Shown here: in pieces, positions 44,889 to 53,769 of the stretch
Layout of the letters: each line of letters begins with the position of its first letter
Position numbering within the stretch: the stretch's first letter is position 1
The notes under the pieces: generated by a model
Seen by the model: only the letters and a program-made list of their open reading frames with translations
The model's database searches: none
What the model was told of the DNA's origin: nothing
Translations under genes and position numbers: made by a program
Origin: Eutreptiella sp. 'Long Island Sound 2002'
Taxonomy: Eukaryota > Euglenozoa > Euglenophyceae > Eutreptiales > Eutreptiaceae
Assembly: GCA_964036045.1 (NCBI GenBank)
Contig: OZ038385.1
Location: 23,342,353-23,406,352 of the forward strand
DNA length: 64,000 nt
Direction: 5' to 3'

Positions 44889-45733
44889 ATGTCCCAGCGT
44901 CCCATAAGTGCGTTCTTCAGCACCCCGGTCCAACCTTGTCCCCGCGCAAAACACAACGATGTTGTAAACGCGATCCTCTATTTTTGCTTCCAAGATAGAT
45001 GGATTGGGAAGAAAAGGCAAGAGGCATACAATGTGGCACAGAAAGCATGTTCCACACTTTTTCTGAACACTCCATGATGTGTCTGCCCCAAGCAGTGACT
45101 CATCATCCAACTCAGATTCTTCTGGTTCCTCTTCCAGTTCAGAAGAAGATAACATTGGTGTTGGTGAGCCCAGCTCAGGTGAGTCCAAATCTGATTGATC
45201 TTTGGCAAACAATTTGATAACAATGAGCATTCTACAATGTTTCCTGTTTATGTTGCCTCGTGGTGTTTAGGTGAGGGCACAATGTATGGACCCAGAAAGA
45301 TGATTTGAGTACCTACGTTCAGACATTATGACAAATGTATATGCTGAATGGGTCAATGTGGTGCATTTTTGCAATTCCTGGTTGATATGGTTCATTCCGG
45401 CCGGGGGGGGGTCCCCCCCTGGACCCCCTCCCCCCCCGGAGACCATTCCCCCCTCCCCCCTCCGCTCAAGCAACGCCCGGGGGGGGGGGGGGGCTGGGTG
45501 CCCCTGTATTTCTGCCTGTATTTCTCAGAATGGTGGGTGCCTCCTTCCAATCCCCCCCCCCCCCAGCCCACCAGCCAGGCAACATTGGGCTTGCTGGCTG
45601 GAGGTTGTGGGGCGAAAAGGAAACGGAGCGCCAATCCATCTCTTTCAGCGGATTCTGAGCCATCCCACTCTTCAGATAGTGATGCCAGTATGAACCATGT
45701 TGAGGTGTCTTCAAGTGATGAGGAGGTCATGAA
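44889..45733 (+). CDS. Small PIP-box-like, Ser/acidic protein, copy B (two exons)
   Basis: ATG at 44889, 'MSQRPISAFF', again a PIP-box match (Q-x-x-I-x-x-F-F), then 'RAKHNDVVNAILYF', paralogous to copy A at 36827. Exon 1 ends at 45178 (CTCAG|GTGAGT). Exon 2 is 45649–45733 (tctctttcag| … GAA|GTAAGTG) and continues the acidic Ser-rich theme ('DSEPSHSSDSDAS', 'SSSDEEVM'); its start phase fits the donor. The intron contains another G/C-rich block. Oddity: in exon 1 the start-codon frame stops at 45075–45077, and the Ser-rich tail (45091–45178) is in another frame, so a one-base indel separates them. This is a disabled copy, an assembly error or a missed splice. The function is unrecognised. Confidence 0.45.
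45391..45500. repeat. G/C-rich block in gene B intron
   Basis: 'TTCATTCCGGCCGGGGGG', 'ccccctggaccccctcc' and 'CCGCTCAAGCAA', the inverse of 36226–36345. A G16 run ends it. Confidence 0.7.
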
Positions 45734-46106
45734 GTAAGTGACACCGGAGGACATGTTGTAGATTGCCTTCATGCACGTAAGCAAAGCCCTGAACAGGGGA
45801 TTTGCCGTTGTGCAGTGGCTTGTGCTTGTGGTGCATTGTGCAGCATAACAATGGGGAGTGATGGCAACGTTTGGCACTGAGCTCAGGGGTAAGGATGTGA
45901 GCCAATGGAGTTCCTTTGGTGTAAGCATGGAACGGTGCATTTCCCCCCAGACGCGTAGTGCCCATGTGCAGTGGTGCCTGACTTCCAGCATGAATGCCCA
46001 CCGTGTTTTCTTGACGCAGCCTTGCCCAATCCAGTGCGCCCTGTGAGGATTTTTTAGGTGCGCTACGCGTGGGTAGTGCGCGTGCTAATAGCAGCCGGTG
46101 GTGCAG

Positions 46107-46288
46107 GGGCATTGGGATTTGCATTTGTTTACATGCTGCTGGGATGGGGGTTGCCATGGAAGTGCAGGCCATCATAGCAGAGGAGTCATACCGGGTGGTC
46201 GGGTGGTGGTATGTTGATGGGAAGCTGACCTTGACAAAGATTTCCAGCAAGAGCTCCGGGAGCCGGTTCACTCGGAGGCACATAAGTG
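46107..46288 (+). CDS. Candidate exon 3 of gene B
   Basis: The acceptor follows a branch-like TGCTAAT (ggtggtgcag|GGGC) and the donor is AAGTG|GTGTGC. The start phase completes the AA left by exon 2, making one open frame. The text 'MEVQAIIAEESYRVVGWWYV', then a basic Ser-rich part (SSKSSGSRFTRRHIS), looks protein-like. A 190-codon frame on the other strand covers the same bases but is less protein-like. Confidence 0.35.
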
Positions 46289-46453
46289 GTGTGCAGAGTG
46301 TTTTTGTTACGTTGTGTTGTGTCTGGCACCCTGCAGGGTGACCTCACTTCAGGCTACTCACTACGTGCTCCAACCTTCCGAAAATCGTTGTCCATTTCAC
46401 TCAGTCCGGCCACTACCCGATCTCTCTCTTTCCCATTCACGTATTTTTCACAG

Positions 46454-46780
46454 GGACCCCGCAGATCATGCCCGAAACTTCGCCAATGGCCACCACGGGT
46501 CCTCCGCACTGCACCCCTCGGATTTGGCAACCTTATTGCCCGAGGTGAGTTCTGAGTGCCGCAAGAATCTGCGTAAGCTCATGAGCAGCAGTAACGAGAC
46601 AGGGCAGATGTCGCTGCTCACTGCTTTCATCACGCGGGAGCTCGGCGCAGCGCTGGCGAAGGCCGCCGACACGCAACTTCCACTCGGGAGCCAGGGCCGC
46701 TGGTTTTGGCGCGAGTACGACCGCGTCAGCGCGGCGGTGCGGGCAGGGGTGCATTTCCCTACAGGGGCTTTAGGTGTGCA
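46454..46780 (+). CDS. Candidate further exon, unknown protein
   Basis: Acceptor 'gtatttttcacag' at 46453, with an alternative 11 nt on (ccgcag|ATC at 46465) that fits the phase of the preceding exon. The frame stays open through 'FITRELGAALAKAADTQL' and 'WFWREYDRVSAAVRAG', GC-rich and protein-like. The downstream end is uncertain; possible donors are near 46736 and 46779. Confidence 0.35.
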
Positions 46781-46899
46781 CAGTGCGTCTCTTGGGCATA
46801 TTCTGTTGGCTCCCCACCACCAGGCCCCTGTTACCCCTGCCCGGAGGATCTTCCGAGAACAAGACCCTATGAAAGAAGTGGAATGCAACTCACGCCAGA

Positions 46900-47235
46900 T
46901 GCCCAGCCTGCCATGTTCTGCCAGAGAGTCTGCATGTCCCTGCTGCAGCCCGCGGAGCTGACCGATGACGGGTTGGGCGCAGCTGATGAAGCTCACCTCC
47001 GTTGTGTTGGTCATGGACGACGGACGGGACCCCCGACGGGTTGGTGGCAGTCGACGGAGACGCCTGGGTCAGCACCCTCTGGCACATCCTTCGTTCACAA
47101 ACAGCAGAAGGCAACATACCATTGTTTCCCTATGTGCACCCCTTCAACGGGGTTGTCACCGCAAACGTACCGGTGGAAGCCATTCCCTCCTCTCAGCAAC
47201 GCTTGCCAGTGCGCTTGTCCGTCGTGCACCACTGA
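46900..47235 (+). pseudogene. Coding-like stretch broken by frame changes
   Basis: Three plus-strand frames are protein-like in turn: 'FCQRVCMSLLQPAEL', then 'LMKLTSVVLVMDDG', then 'GLVAVDGDAWVSTLWHIL' and 'LFPYVHPFNGVVTANVPVEA' to a TGA at 47233. The second change falls within a few bases of 47020. Either small indels have broken a final exon or the assembly has errors here. Confidence 0.3.
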
Positions 47236-47617
47236 GGAAAGCACCTCCGGGTTTTGCCCAAATGAGATGGCACCTTCATCCATTCCACAAGCATTTTATC
47301 CGTGTTTTTCGAGTACCAACAGCCTCTCCAACAGGTGATGTTCATCAACGGTCCTCATAACCCCCCCATTTCCTTCTCTGTTTAGTGCAGGCTTTTGGTT
47401 AGTGGAGCGGCACCCCAGCCCCAAAGGGGGGTGTGGCCTGCCTTTTTCAATAGGGTGGGTGCCTCCGTCCGATGGGACCCCCTCCCCCGGGGCTGGGGGG
47501 TGGGCCAACAGTGGGTGGCCATCCATCATGCACTTGTTTGTTGCATGTTTTCTTGTTTGTTTGAATTTGTTTGAATTTGTTATTTGTTTGAATTCCACAG
47601 TGGGGTACCAAATATGT

Positions 47618-47702
47618 TAGATAGCCCAGTGGTTAGGTGGTTAGTGGTGTGGCATACAGAGCAGGAATATTGGGATTCAACCCAACCTCTGATAACGTCA
47701 AT
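47618..47702 (+). mobile_element. tRNA-like SINE head
   Basis: A-box 'TAGCCCAGTGG' and B-box-like 'GGGATTCAACCC', with the ends GTTA…TAAC able to pair. Spacing and arms do not make a normal tRNA, so it is called tRNA-derived. No body or tail match to the 540-bp element was seen. Confidence 0.4.
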
Positions 47703-48456
47703 CACAACAGGGTCGAGTGGTAGTGCACAAAAATTGTTGCAACTGGTCTTGCTGGTGGGTGGGTGCCTCGAGTTTCAGCCCCCCCCCCCCCCCTCCCCTC
47801 CCTGTGCGACGTGCCCCGTGCCCAAGCCTACCCCTGTACCTACGGGGTCGGCGAAGTGCTGCACCGCCTGCAAGTGGGCACCTGCCTTTTTCCGAAGCAA
47901 AGCTGGTTCATTGGCTCAAGGGACCATGGGACACACATGCCTGTGCAATATCCCTGGCTGGGGTGGGTCTAACGGGATCAAGGATGTGATGTAGGTGCCT
48001 GATCTCATTCTTGGGGTGGTCCCAGGAAGGCCGGCTGCCGTGTTGTGCAACTGGTAGTGCCGGCGCCCTGTGCTTTTGATGTGACCTGCTTGTTGATCAA
48101 GGGCATTTGTGTCTCTCAAGCGTTGGGATGAGTGTGGAGGGGGTGAACCATAAATGTCAAGAATCATAGACGGGCCAATATTGCCCTCCTGGATCCATGC
48201 AGCAGACACCGTGAACCCGCCCCCCCCCCCCCCCGCCACCTACCCACGCATGTAGGATTCCCTCCTCAAAAGGCGAGCACATAAACGTTCACCCGGAAGT
48301 ACCAACTGGCGTACTCATTCAGCCTTATGGCACCCCCTGCCCCTGCCGTGTACTGAACTGAATGGGAAGCATGCCGGCCCTGGGATGGCACGGACGCCAC
48401 GGGGCAGACACAGCCCTTGTGAGTAGACGGACAACTCTCCCGCTCTGCCCGAGCAG

Positions 48457-48553
48457 AAATGCTTTTCCCTAGTGGCTTGGCACAAGCAATGCAAACAATT
48501 TATTGCTGAAAATTCAAACCAATGCGTACACTCGAGGGACCAACCGGCACTAG
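48457..48553. repeat. Direct repeat E, copy 1
   Basis: 'aaacaatttatt', 'ttcaaaccaatgcgtacac' and the preceding 'cttttccc.agtggcttgg.acaagcaatg' recur at 49262–49359. Confidence 0.8.
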
Positions 48554-48601
48554 TCAGCCTGTTACAGCCGCCCCCCACGTGCTTTTTGTTTTGGCTCTTA
48601 G

Positions 48602-48887
48602 TGTCATGTCCAGGGAAATTGAGGGATGCGCCATGGCTCTGCTTGGTCTGTGCCCTGCATCTTTTAACCCAGGAGATTGGTTTCGCCTGTTTGAAGGCGA
48701 GCTCATGCCTAAGAGCACTGTGGGTCTCGTGAGCGCCACAGAAGTGCCCCAGGCCTACAAAGCCGGCTGGCTCTTCGTGCTGCTTAAAGGGAAGTGCAAG
48801 GTGATGACGTTCAGCCGAAATACGTCAATTCTGCGGCACAGCACGGATACATTTGAAGCAGGGGCAGTCCTATGGGTCCCGAAGGAG
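48602..48887 (+). CDS. Exon, unknown protein
   Basis: Acceptor 'gctttttgttttggctcttag' and donor GGAG|GTATGC enclose 286 bp, open, phase 2 in and 0 out. Text includes 'FNPGDWFRLFEGELMPKS', 'AGWLFVLLKGKCKVMTF' and 'FEAGAVLWVPKE', with a β-rich flavour. The 'NPxxWxR' string is shared with the orphan exon at 37417–37637. No family recognised. It is probably one exon of a plus-strand gene that spans to about 53.6 kb. Confidence 0.45.
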
Positions 48888-49261
48888 GTATGCTGGAACA
48901 CGGCTGGAGAGGGCCAGTGCGGTGCCGAGGGGATTAGTTGAGTGGACCCTGAAGTGGGGTAGGGTGTGTGTGGACAGATCAGGCATGAGGCCTCTTTCGG
49001 TCGACCCCCCCCCCCCCTGCCGGCCATTTGCATAGGCGCCCCACGAAACACCACGAAATACGTTGAACTGGGGTTACCAACTGGCAAACCCACTCCATTT
49101 TTATGGCACCCCCCTACTGTTGTTGTAGCAGTTTCCCACATCAGATGTGGTGGCCCCCAAAATTCACGCTCTGGGAGTGACTATGACTGACTGTGAGGCC
49201 TGTCGGCACTGGGTTGTAGGGAGCCGACAAGACCAGCGACCCCCACCACTCTCGCCTCGTC

Positions 49262-49359
49262 AAAACACTTTTCCCCCAGTGGTTTGGAACAAGCAATGTA
49301 AACAGTTTATTTATAGAAACTCAAACCAATGCGTACACCCGGAAGTACCAGCTGGCATA
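49262..49359. repeat. Direct repeat E, copy 2
   Basis: Second copy of 48457–48553. The 3' edge 'cccggaagtaccagctggcatac' also resembles 48290–48314. Confidence 0.8.
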
Positions 49360-50400
49360 CTTAAGCTGTACGGCCTCTCCAACCGCAAAATCTGCACATG
49401 CTCCCCCACCCCTCCCCACGCCGCCCCCGAGTCGGTGGCCGCACTTTACCAACTTGTGCTGAGTCGTTGCTGACTTGTAGGGCTCAGGTTGAGCAAACTC
49501 AATTTGAATTGCTTTTCTTGTGCCCTTGTTGGGTTTGGTGTTGGCCATACAATCCTCCTGCGTACTCACAACGTGCTTGCTTCTATCTGTGAGAGCCTTA
49601 TTGTCCTGAGGTGTGCTGCCAAACTTCATGTGCAAGAGGTCAACTATGGGCACAAGAAGGATCCAGACCTGTAGTGGTGGGGGTTTTTCTGCACCGGTTG
49701 TGGTGTTTTTTGGCCTGCTGATTTGCTCACTGCCTCCTTCGTCCCAGGGTTTGCCGACTTGGGACTGATAATTTTATGACCTCTCCCTCACCTTCGCTGT
49801 TTTTTGCTAGTTGCAGGGCCGAGATGTACCCAGATTGGGTATACCCCCCAGTACATCATAGACCACAGGAAAAACGGGAAAGATGGAGGAAAGGCGGGGA
49901 GGAAACAGAATAAAGGGGAGGAAATGGGGAAAATGGGGAAAACAGGGCCGGGTAGGTCTGGGTGCAGACTGCAAAATTTTCATAAAAACGTGCGAAACAA
50001 AATATTGATACAGACATGTGCTTGTATCTCCCTGCAATCCTCAACGTCGCCTGGGAACAGGGCCATTGCGACCGAACAGGGAGAGGGGGTGGGGGGTTTC
50101 TTTCTGAGTGCCTTTTTTGTCTGAGCTGAAACGCGCCTATTGTACCACTGATGAGGATTTTATTGTGCTAGTGTTGGGCGCCTTTTAGGCCCTCTTTTCT
50201 CGAGCTCACACCCCACAAGCCTCCGTATGGGGGTTGTCTCCGCTTTCAAGTCCTGCTATTGGCTCAACGCGGCCTCACGTTGGTGATTGAGTCAGCAGCT
50301 TTCAATTTTCCCCCTCTCCCTCACCCTGTCCCTCTTGTTCTCTGTGATCCCTCCCCCTCTTCTGCTCCCTCTCCCAATATCTTCCCTGTATTCTTCGCAG

Positions 50401-50683
50401 TACCACGAAAGGCATACAATTGACATCGCTGGCGGAGATGACGTCTGTGGTCTTCAATTTTTGCAGCTGTGATCATTCTGCCACACCGTGGTGTCGAATG
50501 GGGGCTGTCAATGAGGGAGTTGCCCTTCTGGTGGAGGGGTTGATGGGAGTCCTGGAGGGACCTGGCATGTGGGTTGCAACACACCGTGTTGAGCAGGATG
50601 ATGCCTTCCTATCACACAGGACAGGCCTTGGGCAATGCACAAGGTTCCCAAACCACATCTACGGATTGGACAACCTGTGCGCA
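50401..50683 (+). CDS. Exon, unknown protein
   Basis: A strong acceptor (cttccctgtattcttcgcag) at 50400 and donor GCGCA|GTGAGC at 50684 bound an open 283-bp exon, phase 2 in and 0 out. It reads 'TTKGIQLTSLAEMTSVV', 'EGVALLVEGLMGVLEGPGMW' and 'CTRFPNHIYGLDNLCA', well-formed globular-looking sequence. No family recognised. The same strand and similar exon style as 48602–48887 suggest one gene, though at least one exon between them would be needed to reconcile phase. Confidence 0.45.
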
Positions 50684-51328
50684 GTGAGCATGTAACCTCC
50701 ACAGACCTGCACAAGATATATGTGGCAGGGGCATGAGCATGGCCTGCAGCACTGGGGGTTTCAGCGTTCATCGATGTACATTGTGTCGAAGAGAAACAGA
50801 CTTTAATATGGCTGGCTGATACCAGTGCCCTGTTAGCCTGCACCCAGAGCCTCACCACAAACCCCAGACCTTTGGATATACTGTGCTATCTCAGTTTTTT
50901 TCCATGGCGTTTCGAGCCCCTGCCCATGTGCAACACCAGCTTGTTCTGTCAGCCAGGGACGTTTCTTACAAGGCAACTGATTTCTTTTCTTCATTTGCTG
51001 AAGGCAGCGCCCACTTTTCACCAATTTCATGCCACCAAAGCCCTTAGGGAATGCCATGCACGCAGTGCACACGCAGTGCGAAGTTTTGTATGTCGGCCAA
51101 TACTCAGACCCTACTTTTGGCCCCTTTTGACAAGTTTTTGGTTCCATACTGGGGTTTTTTTTAGCTTCCTATGCATTTGGGATGTGGCACATTTGAATTG
51201 TCACCCTTTGTTGCCCAACGTCAACCATTTTTACCCATTTTCCATCCCCAACATTGAACTCTTGCCACTATGGGGACCCCGAGAAGGCAGGGGTGATGTA
51301 GCCATACATAGCCCGCGGACCTTGAGGA

Positions 51329-51607
51329 GTATATGGTACGGCCTTCATCCCCACCACATCACTGACCTCGCTCGCCATCAACAAGTGTGTTGCGTCCGCG
51401 CTCAGAATCACCACTGCCCTCCCCTTCACCCTATTCGCGGTCCCCATCACCCAAGAGACCACGGACAACGCATTCCCCGCGCTCCGAGTCAAGGGACACC
51501 TCATTGCGGCCTCCAAGAGCGAAGCCACGGGCACCGAAACACTCGAAGCAAGCGGACTTTACAAGGCTGAGTGGTTTGTTCATAGGGACAGTGGAGTACC
51601 ACGTTGA
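51329..51607 (+). CDS. Exon-like frame without a start codon, unknown protein
   Basis: An open frame of about 92 codons to a TGA at 51605–51607, with no ATG, so likely an internal or terminal exon. It reads 'GVYGTAFIPTTSLTSLAINK', 'ITTALPFTLFAVPITQETTD', 'ALRVKGHLIAASKSEATG' and 'GLYKAEWFVHRDSGVPR'. This composition is far more protein-like than the overlapping Ser/Pro/Arg-rich frame or the minus-strand frame. The 5' boundary is unclear. No family recognised. Confidence 0.35.
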   Translation, partial: VYGTAFIPTTSLTSLAINKCVASALRITTALPFTLFAVPITQETTDNAFPALRVKGHLIAASKSEATGTETLEASGLYKAEWFVHRDSGVPR

Positions 51608-51704
51608 AGGCAGTTTCGTTGTTCTCATGTGGGCTTTGCTGCTTCGCTGTGCAACCAGTCAGGTGGCAGGTATTCTTGGGTGAGTATCCCGGCCTCTGCG
51701 TGCG

Positions 51705-51762
51705 CAGTATGCACGCAGTGCCCACGCAGTGCACACACAGTGCGCACACAGTGCAACAACTT
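51705..51762. repeat. 10-bp tandem repeat 'CACGCAGTGC'
   Basis: Five imperfect units of 'CACACAGTGC'/'CACGCAGTGC'. Two further units lie at 51058–51080. Confidence 0.8.
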
Positions 51763-51911
51763 GGCCTTAGGTTCATACCTGCCGGCTGGTGGTAAGCTCA
51801 TGGCGGACTGCTGGTTGGAGCTGGTTGAGTCACGTCCTGCTGACAGTTCGGGGATGCATTGCCTGGGGGTGCATTGGCGTGCATAGCTGGGCATTGCACA
51901 GGGAGAACATT

Positions 51912-52058
51912 ATGCGAAGCAAAGTATTCGCCGAAGGGCATGGAACGTCACTGCAGATGCATGCAGTGCCAATCACGTGCATCGGTATGCAAAGCAAAGT
52001 ATTCGCCCCGCGCATGGAGCCTCACTGCAGTTGCATGCAGTGCAAGTTGCTCTGTACT
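51912..52058. repeat. Tandem duplication, 75-bp unit
   Basis: 'atgcgaagcaaagtattcgcc', then 'gcatggaacgtcactgcag' and 'tgcatgcagtgc', is repeated exactly 75 bp on with few changes. Confidence 0.85.
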
Positions 52059-53042
52059 GTTTCTGAGGAAGGCCATTGTGAGCAGTCACCTGCACGTCAC
52101 AGCAGTCCACTGTACATTCATTCTGGGTTGCAAAAATATTGACCATTGGAGGAACCCCCCCCCCCCCCTCCCCGCCCAAAAAGGAAAGGTGGGGTGTGTA
52201 GGGAGGTAAGGATGGCCCTGACCGGGATGGTTAGGACACCACGTGGTGAGAGGCCGATGGGCACGGCTCACCCACTGAGGGAAAGGATTCAATGAAAGGA
52301 CAAGGGTAAGTGGCGAGAGGCTAATGGGGGTGCTTTTTGTGCAGCACCTGCGACGTGCCCTGAGGCGTGCAATTTGGGTAATTATCCTAGAACAGAAGAA
52401 ATGTAGTGGTGTCTTCAAACACACCTTCTATGTAACGTATACCCCTCTATACCGTTTCCCCTTTATTTATTGACTTCATTTCCCCTTTTGGGCCTCTTCC
52501 CTTCACAGATGGTGCACTTGTTGCCATGCCTGTGAAGGTGCACCTCCCCATTGCACCGTTCTGCCTCTGGCAGCACCCATTGTCTACTTGTTTCGGTACG
52601 ATATGGCACCGCACGCAAGCACCACACTGTCTCAGCACGAGCTTCCCGTCTGACCATTGTCATCCCTGCCCTCGGCCCAGGCTTGCGCGAGGACGATGGA
52701 GGGATGACATGCCTCTTGCCTGGCACGTTTCATCCGTCCTCATCAGTTCATGCACAGCACTCCCTTGTTCTGATTCTGCCATGAAGTCTCTGTAAGGGCT
52801 TGGAGGATGATACAAGGTGGATGCAAGCGAATTTAATTGGGGGGGGTATTGCTGTGTTTCCTCTTTTTCCTGTTTCTGGAATGCAACTTACTTGACACTT
52901 TGGTGGTCAAGTGCCTGCTGCTGCACAAGGACGAGGATCGCGGAATAAGGTTTGGGGGGTCCGGGGGCAGAAGTTCCACATTCTGTTTGTTTGGATACCA
53001 GAATGTTGGGGTTTGGTTATTCACCTCAGTACCAGCTCAAAA

Positions 53043-53330
53043 ACAGCCATAGCTCTGCCGTGCGACGTCATACTCATCAGTGACCCACCAAAGGACACCA
53101 ATCCGCCCTCTTTTGTGACACACCAGGGCAATCTTCTTTTCATGGTCACCGATGAGCATCTGATCTGTCCTATGTGCTACCGTAGCACACTCTCTAAGGA
53201 CGTTCACAGGGGTTTCCCCTTTTGCATTAAGGACAGGCCGCCTTGCGGTACCATCAAACTGCCGCTGGTTCCCCTTGGACCGCTGTGGGTTACCCTTCCA
53301 CCGTCACAGATGCCAGAGTTTTTTTTTTGC
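53043..53330 (+). CDS. Exon-like frame, unknown protein
   Basis: Plus frame 'AIALPCDVILISDPPKDTNP', 'GNLLFMVTDEHLICPMCYRS' and 'HRGFPFCIKDRPPCGTIKLP'. There are several Cys residues but no clear zinc-binding spacing. The upstream acceptor may be 'ctcaaaaacag' at about 53048. The end before the T10 run (53321) is uncertain. Confidence 0.3.
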
Positions 53331-53360
53331 TCTTATTGGGGAACGCCCTGGTTTGTGCAG

Positions 53361-53547
53361 TGTTGTGACACGGCGTTGGTTTCTCATCGCTTTTGCAGTG
53401 CAATTCGGGCCGAAAACAGGCTCCACTCTGTCTGTAGTGGACAGTACTCAACAACTCCGTCGTAACTTGATCCATCTACAAACTACCCTGTCCCCAGGCA
53501 CTGTAGAAGCATGGCTTCTCCAATTGATTTTGTCCCAGGGTCTTCAG
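53361..53547 (+). CDS. Exon-like frame, unknown protein
   Basis: Acceptor preceded by 'ttttttttttgctcttattgg' and ending 'tttgtgcag' at 53360; donor CTTCAG|GTATCC at 53548 (alternative TTCCAG|GTCCGG at 53572). It reads 'VVTRRWFLIAFAVQFGPKTG', 'LSVVDSTQQLRRNLIHLQTT' and 'GTVEAWLLQLILSQGLQ', helix-rich. Family unknown. It is the last plausible exon of the 44.9–53.6 kb plus-strand cluster. Confidence 0.35.
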
Positions 53548-53769
53548 GTATCCTTGCAACATTTGTTCCAGGTCCGGGCAGCCAAAGGGGTCCTGATGCA
53601 GCGTACACTTGGACATTTTCTTCATGCATTCCATGCATTTATTGTCTTTTTGCATTTTGTGAAATAGGTGCTCAGGTGTCATTCATCACTGTGCTTTTTT
53701 TTTTTTTAAATGCAATGCCAGAACTCTTTGAATTCGCGCTAACCATTCGCTATTCCATGCATTGGACAT

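Noticed and set aside
44632-45500. Homopolymer-derived Pro/Gly-rich proteins (both strands)
   Set aside because: They arise from poly-C/poly-G runs and shift frame with run length.
45711-46283. 190-codon minus-strand frame
   Set aside because: Overlaps plus-strand exons with better splice sites and more protein-like text; His/Pro/Thr-rich composition suggests chance.
51387-51560. RS-domain-like peptide (SPSPYSRSPSPKRPR)
   Set aside because: It is one of three open frames over the same bases; the frame reading 'ITTALPFTLFAVPITQ' is more protein-like, and the RS-like text is a by-product of Pro/Ser/Arg codon patterns.
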